Source: Pseudoalteromonas espejiana DSM 9414
GTDB taxonomy: Bacteria > Pseudomonadota > Gammaproteobacteria > Enterobacterales > Alteromonadaceae
Direction of reading: 5' to 3'
Length of the DNA stretch: 64,000 nt
NCBI RefSeq assembly: GCF_002221525.1
Contig: NZ_CP011028.1
Coordinates: 1,499,001-1,563,000, forward strand
The first letter of the stretch is position 1. Every line of letters begins with the position of its first letter. This document shows, one piece after another, positions 47,314 through 56,152 of this stretch. Position numbers and translations under genes: made by a program. The notes beneath the pieces were generated by a model, which was not told where the DNA came from, made no database searches, and worked only from the letters and a program-made list of their open reading frames with translations.

Positions 47314-50300
47314 ATGGCACAGCGTATGACTAAAATTACCCCAATCGCAGCTTCTGTTGCACTAACATTAGGTTTAGCAGGTTGTGGCTCAGACAACGAT
47401 AGAAACACTTATGTTCCTCCCGTTGAATCGGTAATATCATCTGATGACGCTCAATTTAATGTAGAAATAACAGGTAAAGCTGTTAAAGGTGCTATGAAAG
47501 GTGCCGTTGTTAGTGTAATGACATTAGATGCTTCAGGTGAAAGTGTACCTGTTGCATTTAGATTAGAAGCTTCAGCTGAAGCTGAAACGTTTACCGGCGA
47601 AGCAACTTCTCAAGATGCCGCTGACGCAGCTGTTGAAGCAAGCAAAATTGCAGGTAACCCTGATGCGCTAATCACTAACGATAGTGGTCGCTACAGCATT
47701 TACCTAGAAGATGATTTTTCTGGCCCTGTATACATTACAGTGACTACCTCAGAAGAAGGCGATGATAGTTTCTTAAGGTGTGATGCTTACGTTGGTTGTG
47801 GAACTTACGATGAGGCGCCAGAAGTTGATGACGTAAACGATGGCGACACAAACATTGAGTTTGGTGAGTGGTATAAAGCTGACTTAGAGCTTTCTGTTGT
47901 TAAATATGTAGCGGCAGCAGAAGCCGACTCATCTGAAGCGAGCGGCGCGGCAGGCGATGCAAACGTAGCACGTTCGTTTAAAGCGAATGTAACCTTTTTA
48001 ACTACGCTGGTTGCTCAAGCCCTACTTGAAGCCGAAGGTGAAGTTGACGCTGATGCTATTGCATCAACAAGCTTAAATACAGTGATTCAAGTTTTAGGTC
48101 CTGATGCGGCTGTTTTATTATCAGCGCTTATTGGTGACTTATCTAACGGTGGCGCGGTAGATTTAAGTGATGTAGACGGCGAAGAAAGCCTTTCACAAGG
48201 TGTGTTAATGCTTGCTCAGCTGTCGTCTTCAGTACAAGGCTTACCATCAATTTCTGATTCTATTGAAAGTATTAAAGCCGGTATTGCGGCAGGTACTTTA
48301 AGCACCACAGATATTGCAACAACATTGCAAACAGCAGTTTCTAGCACTGCAAGCGTATTTGTAGCTATTGCAACGGGCGATGAAGATGCAATTAAAACGG
48401 CATTAGAAGCAGCCTACTTAGCTAATAACCCTGATGCAACAGCTGCCGAAATTTCTGCATTTGCGCAAAACTCTGCTGGTATTGCAGCTAATGCAAAAGC
48501 TGCAAAAGATGAGGCGGTTAAAAATGGTGCAGCAACTGATGCAGCACTTGCAGAGCTTGCAGGTACTGTGCAAGAAGCGCTAGAAGAGTTAGGTTGTACA
48601 GGCGATGAGTGTGTGGCAGGTGATGACTTTTTTGCAGACTTAGCTGTAGCTTTATCTGCACAAATCGATGCATCTACTACTGAACTTACTGCTCTTCAAG
48701 CATCGGTAGATGCTGCTGAAGGAATGCTTGCTGATGTTCAAGCCCTAGGCGGTGATGCAATTACCGATGCAGACTCTGCAATTGAATTTGTTGCGGCTGT
48801 AGCTGCACTTGAAAATAAAGCTGAAGCTGCAGATTTAGCTACTGCGACAGACATAATTTATGTTAAAGCACAAGGCTATGTTAGCACTGCATCTTTACTT
48901 GTAGCTGAAAATACTGATTACCAAGGTGTACTTGATACTGCAACTGACTTACAAGATGAAGCTTTAGTAGAAGTAGAAAACGTAAGTGTATATGAGTTAG
49001 CACTTGCGCAGTTAGTACTTGATGCAGAAGCCGCTATTGGTGAATACGAAATTGTAGTTGAAGCCGCTAAAGAAATTGCGATGGATACTGCTGATGTTGC
49101 AGATGAAAAGAAAACAGCTGCAGATACTGCTGAAGCTGCTTCAACAAGTGCACTTGCTGATGCGCAAGCTGCTGTTGATTCGGGTGACGATGCACAAGCA
49201 ACTGTTGAATTAGTTGATGCTGCGGTAACTGCTGCGTCAGAGTTTTCTGCTGCTGTAGATGCACTTGAGCTTGCGATTGAACAAGCATTAGAAGCTGCAA
49301 CTGCATATGAAGCTGTAGCAGTAACTGAAGCTGATATGGCTGAAGCTGCTGATTTAGTTGAAAGTGCAGAAATGATGGCAGAAGCTGCTGTAACTCAGGC
49401 TGAACTTGCAAACGAGCAACTTGTAACAGCGCTTAGCCTTCAAGCAGAAGCAGAGCTTGCGGTTGCGACGGCATCGGTTAAAGAAACATCAGAGTCACTT
49501 TCTACAATGACGGTATTAACAAGCACCGGTGGTGATGCACTTTACGACACAGCTGAAGTATTATTTGATGTGTTTGAAGAGCTTGCCGATATGGGGGAAT
49601 CTGGTTCTGGCACATCGTCTGCGCACCCTGAGTGGGCATACGAATATAGCTTAGACGATTTAACGCTAATGCTTACAAACTCGACTACAGATAGCATGAT
49701 AACAGCGTCTGCAGCGTACCAAGATGATCAATTGGTTGTTGCTTGGGGCGGCATGCTAACTACTGAAAGCGATGCAACTGTTGAGCTTGTTACGGGTGAT
49801 GTAGCCGCAGATGCACTTGAAGAGTGTAAAGCATTTGCAGATGGTACAATTACTGACTCTACACAAATTGATTCGTGTTTAGTATTTACGTTTGACGGTG
49901 ATGTGAGTGCAGATAGTGTTGATGACGCTGAACTAACTATGACTCAAGCGTGGAACCGTGTTGAAATTATGGACGGCGACTCAGGCTTTATGGGTACGCT
50001 AAACCTAAGCGGCATGGAAGAGACAGACATGGCTATGCTAGAACTAGCAGGTATGTCTGGTGATTTAGACTTTAGCGTTATGTCTGAGGTTGATAGTAGT
50101 GGTGATGAAGACATGACCATGCTTGAAATTAAAGTAAATGGCGACGCTGCAATGGGTTACACCTTGTCTATGTCGGGTTCTGAGTCAGCTGGTTACATGG
50201 GCGATGTTAAAGCGATGTACGATGGCATGATGATGACCTTTGGTACAGCAACTAAAGTAACAAACGGTGTTTCAATTACTTATATTGATGATGAAGTAAT

Positions 50301-50340
50301 TGAGTACACAGATGTGACTTTAATTGACTCATCTAACTAA
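47314..50340 (+). CDS. Large Ala-rich acidic lipoprotein of unknown function
   Basis: A 1008-residue lipoprotein; the signal peptide ends in the lipobox LAGC (Cys24). An N-terminal strand-rich domain (about residues 48-150, ITGKAVKGAMKGAVVSV...ITNDSGRYSIYL) resembles Ig/transthyretin-like modules. Then comes CDAYVGCG with DVND near 153-172. A very long helical region of Ala, Glu and Asp follows (about 195-735), probably coiled coil. The C-terminal 240 residues form an acidic, Met-rich strand domain. It shares the Cys-x4-GCG...DVND pattern with the lipoprotein at 51506. An AAGGAG site precedes the ATG, and a strong terminator follows. Not recognised as any known family. Confidence 0.72.
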   Translation: MAQRMTKITPIAASVALTLGLAGCGSDNDRNTYVPPVESVISSDDAQFNVEITGKAVKGAMKGAVVSVMTLDASGESVPVAFRLEASAEAETFTGEATSQDAADAAVEASKIAGNPDALITNDSGRYSIYLEDDFSGPVYITVTTSEEGDDSFLRCDAYVGCGTYDEAPEVDDVNDGDTNIEFGEWYKADLELSVVKYVAAAEADSSEASGAAGDANVARSFKANVTFLTTLVAQALLEAEGEVDADAIASTSLNTVIQVLGPDAAVLLSALIGDLSNGGAVDLSDVDGEESLSQGVLMLAQLSSSVQGLPSISDSIESIKAGIAAGTLSTTDIATTLQTAVSSTASVFVAIATGDEDAIKTALEAAYLANNPDATAAEISAFAQNSAGIAANAKAAKDEAVKNGAATDAALAELAGTVQEALEELGCTGDECVAGDDFFADLAVALSAQIDASTTELTALQASVDAAEGMLADVQALGGDAITDADSAIEFVAAVAALENKAEAADLATATDIIYVKAQGYVSTASLLVAENTDYQGVLDTATDLQDEALVEVENVSVYELALAQLVLDAEAAIGEYEIVVEAAKEIAMDTADVADEKKTAADTAEAASTSALADAQAAVDSGDDAQATVELVDAAVTAASEFSAAVDALELAIEQALEAATAYEAVAVTEADMAEAADLVESAEMMAEAAVTQAELANEQLVTALSLQAEAELAVATASVKETSESLSTMTVLTSTGGDALYDTAEVLFDVFEELADMGESGSGTSSAHPEWAYEYSLDDLTLMLTNSTTDSMITASAAYQDDQLVVAWGGMLTTESDATVELVTGDVAADALEECKAFADGTITDSTQIDSCLVFTFDGDVSADSVDDAELTMTQAWNRVEIMDGDSGFMGTLNLSGMEETDMAMLELAGMSGDLDFSVMSEVDSSGDEDMTMLEIKVNGDAAMGYTLSMSGSESAGYMGDVKAMYDGMMMTFGTATKVTNGVSITYIDDEVIEYTDVTLIDSSN

Positions 50341-50353
50341 TACTTAAATTATT

Positions 50354-50386
50354 AAAGGGAAAAGCTGTGCGCTTTTCCCTTTTTTT
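50354..50386 (+). terminator. Rho-independent terminator inside the lipoprotein cassette
   Basis: AAAGGGAAAAGC at 50354-50365 pairs with GCTTTTCCCTTT at 50371-50382 around TGTGC, followed by a T run. It separates the first lipoprotein from the barrel gene 20 bases later. Confidence 0.88.
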
Positions 50387-50404
50387 ATAGAAAGCGATTA
50401 AATT

Positions 50405-51496
50405 ATGAAAAAAAAAATTCTCTTGTTAGGATTTTCAACTGCTCTACTTTCACCTCTAGCTACTGCTAATAATCAATTTCAAATATTTACTCACTTTGAC
50501 GCAGAAATTTACACTGAAGCACAACCTGTACAAGCATTTATAGATGATTTTGACGCGCCTATTAAATCAGGCGATAGCGCATTTACCTATAATATTTTTG
50601 AAGTTGGGGTTGGTTACGGAAACTTTAAAGTAGGCCTGCAAAGCCGATATGATTACGTACTTAATTTTGACCCAGACACAGCACTTTACACTTATTTAGA
50701 AAAAAACGACTTACCCTTTGAAGATCGTTTTTATAGATACCAACTAGATGCTAAGCAAGTTACCTCTAATGGTATGTTTGTCTCTTATGACTTTAAATTT
50801 TTAGACAAAAATGCATTAACCATTACGCCTAAACTGTCTGTTTTTGCCAGCACTCATTTTCAAGATGCCTCAGTAGATGGCCGTATTTTTAGTGATGAAG
50901 TTGAAGGCAGTATCACTGCCGATTATAACTTTTCGAAAGATATTTTATTTAAAGAGTTTACACCATCAAACAACCCAGAAGGTTTAGGTTATAGCCTAGA
51001 TATATTTGCTGATTGGCAAGTAAACGATGAGCTAAAAGTAGGCTTAAGTGTTAAAGACTTACTCTATAAAACCGACTTCGACGACACAGGCTCTGTAAAA
51101 GGACAAACAACAGAGATCCCGTTTAGCGAAGATGAAAATGGCGATGTAACATCTACGCCTACTGTATCATTACAAACTTCAGCGTTTGGTAATACACAGT
51201 CACACACTCTTGATATGGAAATGCGCATTGCAGCATTTGCCGATTACAGAATTAATCAACGTTATTCAACAGTGCTAACCATTAAACAATACGATGAAGA
51301 CACCTTTAGTCAATTAAAGGGGCGCGTTCATTTTTGGGATCATTGGAAAGTGCAAGCAGGGTATGAAACAAAAAGCGAAGCGTTTTTAGTTGGTATTGAA
51401 AACGAGTATTTTGGACTTAATTTACAAACCGACAGCTTAGATTTAGATAAAGCTTATTATGCGAATGTAAATTGGTACATGAACATTAAGTTTTAA
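50405..51496 (+). CDS. Putative outer-membrane beta-barrel protein
   Basis: A 363-residue protein with a signal peptide (hydrophobic 6-20, cleavage likely after ATA before NNQF). The rest consists of alternating hydrophobic/polar strands with aromatic ends (YNIFEVGVGYGNFKVGLQSRYDY, LGYSLDIFADWQVNDELKVGLSVKDL) and ends in the C-terminal aromatic NVNWYMNIKF typical of outer-membrane barrels. No family was recognised. It is 3-9 bases before the second lipoprotein gene, so the two are cotranscribed. It may secrete, anchor or partner the lipoproteins; this is inference from position. Confidence 0.7.
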   Translation: MKKKILLLGFSTALLSPLATANNQFQIFTHFDAEIYTEAQPVQAFIDDFDAPIKSGDSAFTYNIFEVGVGYGNFKVGLQSRYDYVLNFDPDTALYTYLEKNDLPFEDRFYRYQLDAKQVTSNGMFVSYDFKFLDKNALTITPKLSVFASTHFQDASVDGRIFSDEVEGSITADYNFSKDILFKEFTPSNNPEGLGYSLDIFADWQVNDELKVGLSVKDLLYKTDFDDTGSVKGQTTEIPFSEDENGDVTSTPTVSLQTSAFGNTQSHTLDMEMRIAAFADYRINQRYSTVLTIKQYDEDTFSQLKGRVHFWDHWKVQAGYETKSEAFLVGIENEYFGLNLQTDSLDLDKAYYANVNWYMNIKF

Positions 51497-51505
51497 GGAA
51501 TGCAG

Positions 51506-53383
51506 ATGTTTAAAAAACTTTTACCTTTATCGGTTGCTTTAGCAATAAGTGGCTGTGGCGGTTCTTCAGATAGTAATGAAGATGAAGCGGTTGTAATTAG
51601 CGTAGCATCTACCTCTACAGTAAACTTTTATGTGCCACAGTGGCAATCAGCTAAAGGCACGCTTAACCAATTAGATAGCCAGGGCAATGTGATTGACTCG
51701 GTTGCTGTTGATAATATTAACACTGCAAGTGTAAGCGTATCGCCACTTAATTTTTATACATTTGAGTTTGTTCCTGATGATAGCGCACTGCCTTGCCCAC
51801 GTTTTACAGGCTGTGGCAGAACACTACGCGGTGATGTTAACGATTTAAATGAAAACCGCATAATTGATTTTGAAGAAATAACAGGTGTGAGTTTAAATTA
51901 CGCGGCACGTGCGTATGTTGCACCGGGTGTGAATGAAGTGTTTTTCTCGCCAATGAGCAGCGTTATTACTGAGAACAACTATGATGCAACGCTTGCAAGT
52001 TTAGCTGCAAGCCCATTTTATCAGCTAACACATAGCAATTTAAGCAACACATTAGAGGCTGAAGTTGTCGCTAATGCATTTACCTATGGTGCTATTGTGG
52101 CGGGTGTATCGGTTGAGGGCTTTGATTTATCAACAGCGTTTGATGATTTCATTACTGAGCAAGCAGATACGAGTGCATGGCAAACATACAGTAGCATAGC
52201 GGATCAATACCTTGCAGATAACCTTTATAGCGAGCAAGGTAATGGCCTAATTCAAAGTGTAGCGGGGCAAGTTAAACAAACGGTTGCCAGTGTAACAACC
52301 TTTAAAAATTGGCAACAAAAAACGGAAACTGAACAACAGCTAGAGTCGCGCGAATTACTTGAAGACGTAAGAGATGCGCTTGGTGTAGTACGTTTACAAG
52401 ATTCAACCTACGCAGATGACTTAGATGCAAAACTGGTTGAGTTAGAGAGTGCGCTGGATGATGATACGCAGCAAGCAATTACAGTGCTTGCTAATGTTAT
52501 TAACGAGGTTTTAATTAACTACTCGCCACTTGCTGAGGTGTCAGCGAGCGAAGGGCAGTACACGCTTCGCGAACTTGATATTACTTATTCAACGTCACCT
52601 TATGAGTGGGTAATTACGGGCACGTACGATGGTTTACCCGTCAATATTGATATGTCTATTCCAACCTTTAGAGTAAGTGGTGTACTTGGCGATAAAATTG
52701 AAGGAGTAATGAGTGCGTCTGTCATTAATGGCGATACCAGCTTAAATGTAGATGTAAGCGAATTATTGGTTGAGTTTGATGGTATAGATAGCCAAAGTGA
52801 GTTACTCCCCGATGCGCAAACTGGTATTGCTAATATTACAACTGATGTAGTGATTGTTAAGCCGTCGGGAGAGCTTTCAGGTGAGTTATCCTTAGATATA
52901 GAACGGTTTGTTTCTGCGTTTGCAGAAGAAGTGACGTCTTTATCTGCGTTTGATTTTTCAGGGCAGTTTCAAAGCGATATTCAAACAACACCTTTTCATA
53001 TTACTGCACTTGAGGCTTCTCCGCTAACAGGCGATGAAAATGATGATTTAATGTTTGGTTTAGAGCTTGCTTTACCCTTAGGTGGAGCGAGTGACTTTAG
53101 CTTAGCTTATGTTGGCGATGTGGTTGATTTATCGCAGCTTACGAGCACAGATGTGTTTGTTAGCATACAGCAAAAAGCGCTAGATTTACGCATTAGAGAA
53201 GTAAATAGTAATATTAGTTTAACTGCAAAAGGTGAAAACGGTCGCTGGCTTGATGTAAAGCAGTCGGGTAGTAATTACAGCGGCGGTTTATATGTAGGTG
53301 ATACTAAAATAGCGGATGTAACAGCAGTACGTGGTATTCCAGGGGTGTTATTTCCTAATGGGGATTTTGAGTCTGTATTTTAA
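51506..53383 (+). CDS. Second large lipoprotein of the cassette, unknown function
   Basis: A 625-residue lipoprotein with lipobox AISGC near residue 17. The ATG at 51506 is chosen since AAGGA lies 6 bases upstream, whereas the ATG at 51500 abuts it. After a strand-rich N-terminal domain comes CPRFTGCG...DVNDLNEN near residues 98-118, matching the first lipoprotein's CDAYVGCG...DVND; then a helical domain (about 150-330) and a large C-terminal strand domain ending with an SGS motif and a GDFESVF tail. It lacks the huge Ala-rich region of the first. Probably a distant paralogue; function unknown. Confidence 0.72.
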   Translation: MFKKLLPLSVALAISGCGGSSDSNEDEAVVISVASTSTVNFYVPQWQSAKGTLNQLDSQGNVIDSVAVDNINTASVSVSPLNFYTFEFVPDDSALPCPRFTGCGRTLRGDVNDLNENRIIDFEEITGVSLNYAARAYVAPGVNEVFFSPMSSVITENNYDATLASLAASPFYQLTHSNLSNTLEAEVVANAFTYGAIVAGVSVEGFDLSTAFDDFITEQADTSAWQTYSSIADQYLADNLYSEQGNGLIQSVAGQVKQTVASVTTFKNWQQKTETEQQLESRELLEDVRDALGVVRLQDSTYADDLDAKLVELESALDDDTQQAITVLANVINEVLINYSPLAEVSASEGQYTLRELDITYSTSPYEWVITGTYDGLPVNIDMSIPTFRVSGVLGDKIEGVMSASVINGDTSLNVDVSELLVEFDGIDSQSELLPDAQTGIANITTDVVIVKPSGELSGELSLDIERFVSAFAEEVTSLSAFDFSGQFQSDIQTTPFHITALEASPLTGDENDDLMFGLELALPLGGASDFSLAYVGDVVDLSQLTSTDVFVSIQQKALDLRIREVNSNISLTAKGENGRWLDVKQSGSNYSGGLYVGDTKIADVTAVRGIPGVLFPNGDFESVF

Positions 53384-53412
53384 TTTGCTTTAAACTTACT
53401 TTATCTACAATT

Positions 53413-53449
53413 AAGCCCAATAAATTTAAGCGTTTATTGGGCTTTTTTT
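53413..53449 (+). terminator. Rho-independent terminator ending the cassette
   Basis: AAGCCCAATAAA at 53413-53424 pairs with TTTATTGGGCTT at 53433-53444, followed by a T run. It lies between the second lipoprotein and the convergent moeA, and may serve both. Confidence 0.88.
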
Positions 53450-53464
53450 ACATTTAAGGCTGAG

Positions 53465-54679
53465 TTATAGCAGCTCTATTTCCACCGTTTCACCTTCTGC
53501 GATATTGCCACTTTTGGCAGGTACAACAATTAAGCAATTGGCTTTACTCAATGAAGAAAGTACGCCAGAGCCTTGTTTTACAACAGGGCTTACAACAAGG
53601 TTATTGTGCTCGTCATTATGGGCAATACCACGTTGAAAGTCAGTGCGGCCAGGTCGTTTTTTAATTTGTGCAGTTGTCACTGCTTTTAAACGTAACTTAG
53701 CTTTATGCTCGTTACCAGAGAGCTTAGTAAGCGCGGGTTTTACAAGTCGCTCAAGTGTAACAGCTGCAGATACAGGGTTGCCCGGTAAACCAAAAAAGTA
53801 GCTATTAGGTAATTTACCAAAGGCAAAAGGTTTGCCTGGTTTCATGGCTATTTTCCAAAAATGAATGTCACCAATTTCGTTTAACACTTCTTTTGTAAAA
53901 TCAGCTTCGCCGACCGATACACCGCCAGAGCTAATTACGGCATCTGCTTGCTCATTGGCTTTTACAAAGGTGTTTTTAATAAGGGTTTTATCATCGGGAA
54001 TGATTCCAAAATCAATTACTTCAATGTTTTGATCGTTAAGCTCACTAATTATTACAGCCCGATTGCTCTCATAAATAGCGCCAGCTGGCAGCGCATTACC
54101 AGGTTCTATAAGTTCGTCACCTGTAGAAAAAACAGCGACTTTTAGCGTTTCATATACACTTACTTGGTTAATGCCAATAGAGGCAAGTAAACCTACATCT
54201 ACGCCTTTTAGCTTTCTACCTGCTTTTAAAACAACACTGTTATCGGCTATGTCTTCACCAGCAAAACGTACGTTAGCATTAAGCTCAATGTTGCCTGTAA
54301 ATGTTATTTCGTCATTATTAGCAGTCGCGTTTTCTTGCATTACTACCGCATTAGCGCCAGGCGGTAGGGCAGCGCCGGTCATAATTCTTACACACTGGCC
54401 TGGTGTTAAGGTGTTTTTAAACGTTTGCCCCGCAAAAACACTGCCTATTTGTTTATACGTTTTTAGGCCTTCGCTAATACATAAAGCATACCCGTCCATT
54501 GCTGAATTATCATGAGCGGGTACATTAATACTTGATTTAACGTCATCAGCTAAAATGCGACCAACACTTTGCATTATTGAGAGTGTTTGTGCGCCTTTTT
54601 TAAAGCTAATTGCGCTGAGCATATTTTTAATTGCTGTTTCTACTGGTAATAAACCAGGTGCATTGCATACATCGTTCAT
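53465..54679 (-). CDS. moeA: Molybdopterin molybdenumtransferase MoeA
   Basis: Inserts molybdate into adenylated molybdopterin to form the molybdenum cofactor. The 404-residue protein (E. coli 411) has PAHDNSAMDGYALC near residue 54, VRIMTGAALPPGANAVVMQE near 97, SSGGVSVGEADFTKEVL near 251 and FFGLPGNPVSAAVTLE near 294. It diverges from modABC, so cofactor synthesis and molybdate uptake are side by side. Confidence 0.95.
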   Translation of the reverse strand: MNDVCNAPGLLPVETAIKNMLSAISFKKGAQTLSIMQSVGRILADDVKSSINVPAHDNSAMDGYALCISEGLKTYKQIGSVFAGQTFKNTLTPGQCVRIMTGAALPPGANAVVMQENATANNDEITFTGNIELNANVRFAGEDIADNSVVLKAGRKLKGVDVGLLASIGINQVSVYETLKVAVFSTGDELIEPGNALPAGAIYESNRAVIISELNDQNIEVIDFGIIPDDKTLIKNTFVKANEQADAVISSGGVSVGEADFTKEVLNEIGDIHFWKIAMKPGKPFAFGKLPNSYFFGLPGNPVSAAVTLERLVKPALTKLSGNEHKAKLRLKAVTTAQIKKRPGRTDFQRGIAHNDEHNNLVVSPVVKQGSGVLSSLSKANCLIVVPAKSGNIAEGETVEIELL

Positions 54680-54726
54680 ATATATTGTTTTTTATAATGT
54701 GTCTGATTTTTAAAACAATACTTATA

Positions 54727-55479
54727 ATGTTAAAGCTTTACAATACATGGCGTGGTTATTTGTTAATACTGTTAGCTGTATTGAGTAATCCCTTACACGC
54801 TAAAGAAACACTACACATAGCGGTAGCAAGTAATTTTAAACCTGTACTACAAACGCTGGTAAAAAACCCAGCGCTTAAAAATTTAAATATAAAAATTTCT
54901 GCGGCCTCCAGTGGCGTATTACATTCTCAAATAATGCATGGTGCGCCTTACGATATTTTTTTATCAGCCGATGCCGCTCGCCCGCAAGCGCTTATTAAAG
55001 ACGGTTTTGCAATAAAAAGTAGCCTTACTACGTATGCCATAGGTTTATTAGCGCTGTGGCAGCCTAGTACGGGCGCAATAAATAATAAATTAGCGATAGC
55101 TAACCCGCGTTTTTCACCTTATGGGCAGTCATCGGCGCATTACGCTAAAAATTATATTAACCCACCGTATGAGTTTGTGTATGCAAATAATATTACTCAC
55201 GCATTTCAGTTTGTAGAAACCGGTAATGCGGCTAAGGGCTTAGTGGCTTTATCTACCCTAAAGGCAGCTTACAAAAAAAATAATGATAAAAAATACTTAA
55301 ATTATGAGCTTGTGCCAATCAATCAATACCCAGAGATCACGCAACAAGGGGTTATTATAAGTGCAAGCCGCCATTTAGCAGCTGCCGAGCAATTTATGGC
55401 ATTTATAACCCAGCCAAGTACTGCCAAATTGCTGCAAACTGAAGGCTACAAAACAAAGGAAGCACATGTTAGCAAGTGA
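54727..55479 (+). CDS. modA: Molybdate-binding periplasmic protein ModA
   Basis: The periplasmic receptor of the molybdate ABC importer. From the ATG at 54727 the protein has 250 residues with a signal peptide ending LSNPLHA before KETLHIAVASNFKPVL. SSGVLHSQIMHGAPYDIFLSADAARP is the oxyanion-binding region. The frame is open upstream to 54631, but that would add a second hydrophobic leader and overlap moeA, so the shorter form is preferred. The stop overlaps modB by 14 bases. Confidence 0.92.
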   Translation: MLKLYNTWRGYLLILLAVLSNPLHAKETLHIAVASNFKPVLQTLVKNPALKNLNIKISAASSGVLHSQIMHGAPYDIFLSADAARPQALIKDGFAIKSSLTTYAIGLLALWQPSTGAINNKLAIANPRFSPYGQSSAHYAKNYINPPYEFVYANNITHAFQFVETGNAAKGLVALSTLKAAYKKNNDKKYLNYELVPINQYPEITQQGVIISASRHLAAAEQFMAFITQPSTAKLLQTEGYKTKEAHVSK

Positions 55480-56152
55480 TGTAACCGCGCTTTGGTTAAC
55501 CATAAAGCTTGCATTTATAACTGCAGCCATTTTACTTGTGCTGTGCATCCCCCTTGCATGGAAACTGGCAAGCTATAAGGGCAGGCTAAAACCCATTTTA
55601 GAGGCGCTCATTGCAATGCCGCTAGTACTGCCTCCTACATTAATGGGGTTTTATTTATTGGTGTTGTTTTCGCCAACCCATGCGTTTGGCCAGTTTTGGT
55701 TTTGGTTAACAGGTACTCAACTTGCGTTTAGTTTTCAAGGTGTGGTTATAGGCTCGTTATTTTATTCATTGCCTTTTGTAATGCAGCCTTTACTTGCAGG
55801 GTTTAAACAAATAAATACAACGTATAATCAGGCCGCGGTAGCGCTTGGGATCAGCCCAATTAAGCGTTTTTTTTATTTAACGCTGCCATTATTAAAGCCC
55901 AGTATAGGCAGTGCATTTGCGCTGGGTTTTGCCCATACACTGGGCGAATTTGGATTAGTATTAATGATAGGCGGAAATATTCAAGGCGAAACACAAGTGG
56001 TGTCTATTGCGCTTTATGACCATGTTGAATCGTTAAACTATGGTGCTGCGCATCAGTTGTCGTTAGTGCTTCTTGCAATTTCGTTTGCGTGTTTAGTTTT
56101 ATTATTTAAGTTTAATAAAACCGTGATAAACGGAGACGCTAATCGTGCTTAA
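55466..56152 (+). CDS. modB: Molybdate ABC transporter permease ModB
   Basis: The membrane channel of the molybdate importer. The 228-residue protein has about five membrane helices and the permease loop ALGISPIKRFFYLTLPLLKPSIGSAFALGFAHTLGEFG near residues 129-166, which docks to ModC. It overlaps modA at its start and modC at its end, so all three are translated together. Confidence 0.95.
   Translation: MLASDVTALWLTIKLAFITAAILLVLCIPLAWKLASYKGRLKPILEALIAMPLVLPPTLMGFYLLVLFSPTHAFGQFWFWLTGTQLAFSFQGVVIGSLFYSLPFVMQPLLAGFKQINTTYNQAAVALGISPIKRFFYLTLPLLKPSIGSAFALGFAHTLGEFGLVLMIGGNIQGETQVVSIALYDHVESLNYGAAHQLSLVLLAISFACLVLLFKFNKTVINGDANRA

Noticed and set aside
49067..49411. Gln/Leu-rich frame opposite the Ala-rich lipoprotein
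   Set aside because: Its composition is the direct mirror of GCT/GCA-rich codons on the coding strand.
54631..54726. Longer modA start
   Set aside because: It would overlap moeA and add a second hydrophobic leader; the ATG at 54727 gives a normal signal peptide.
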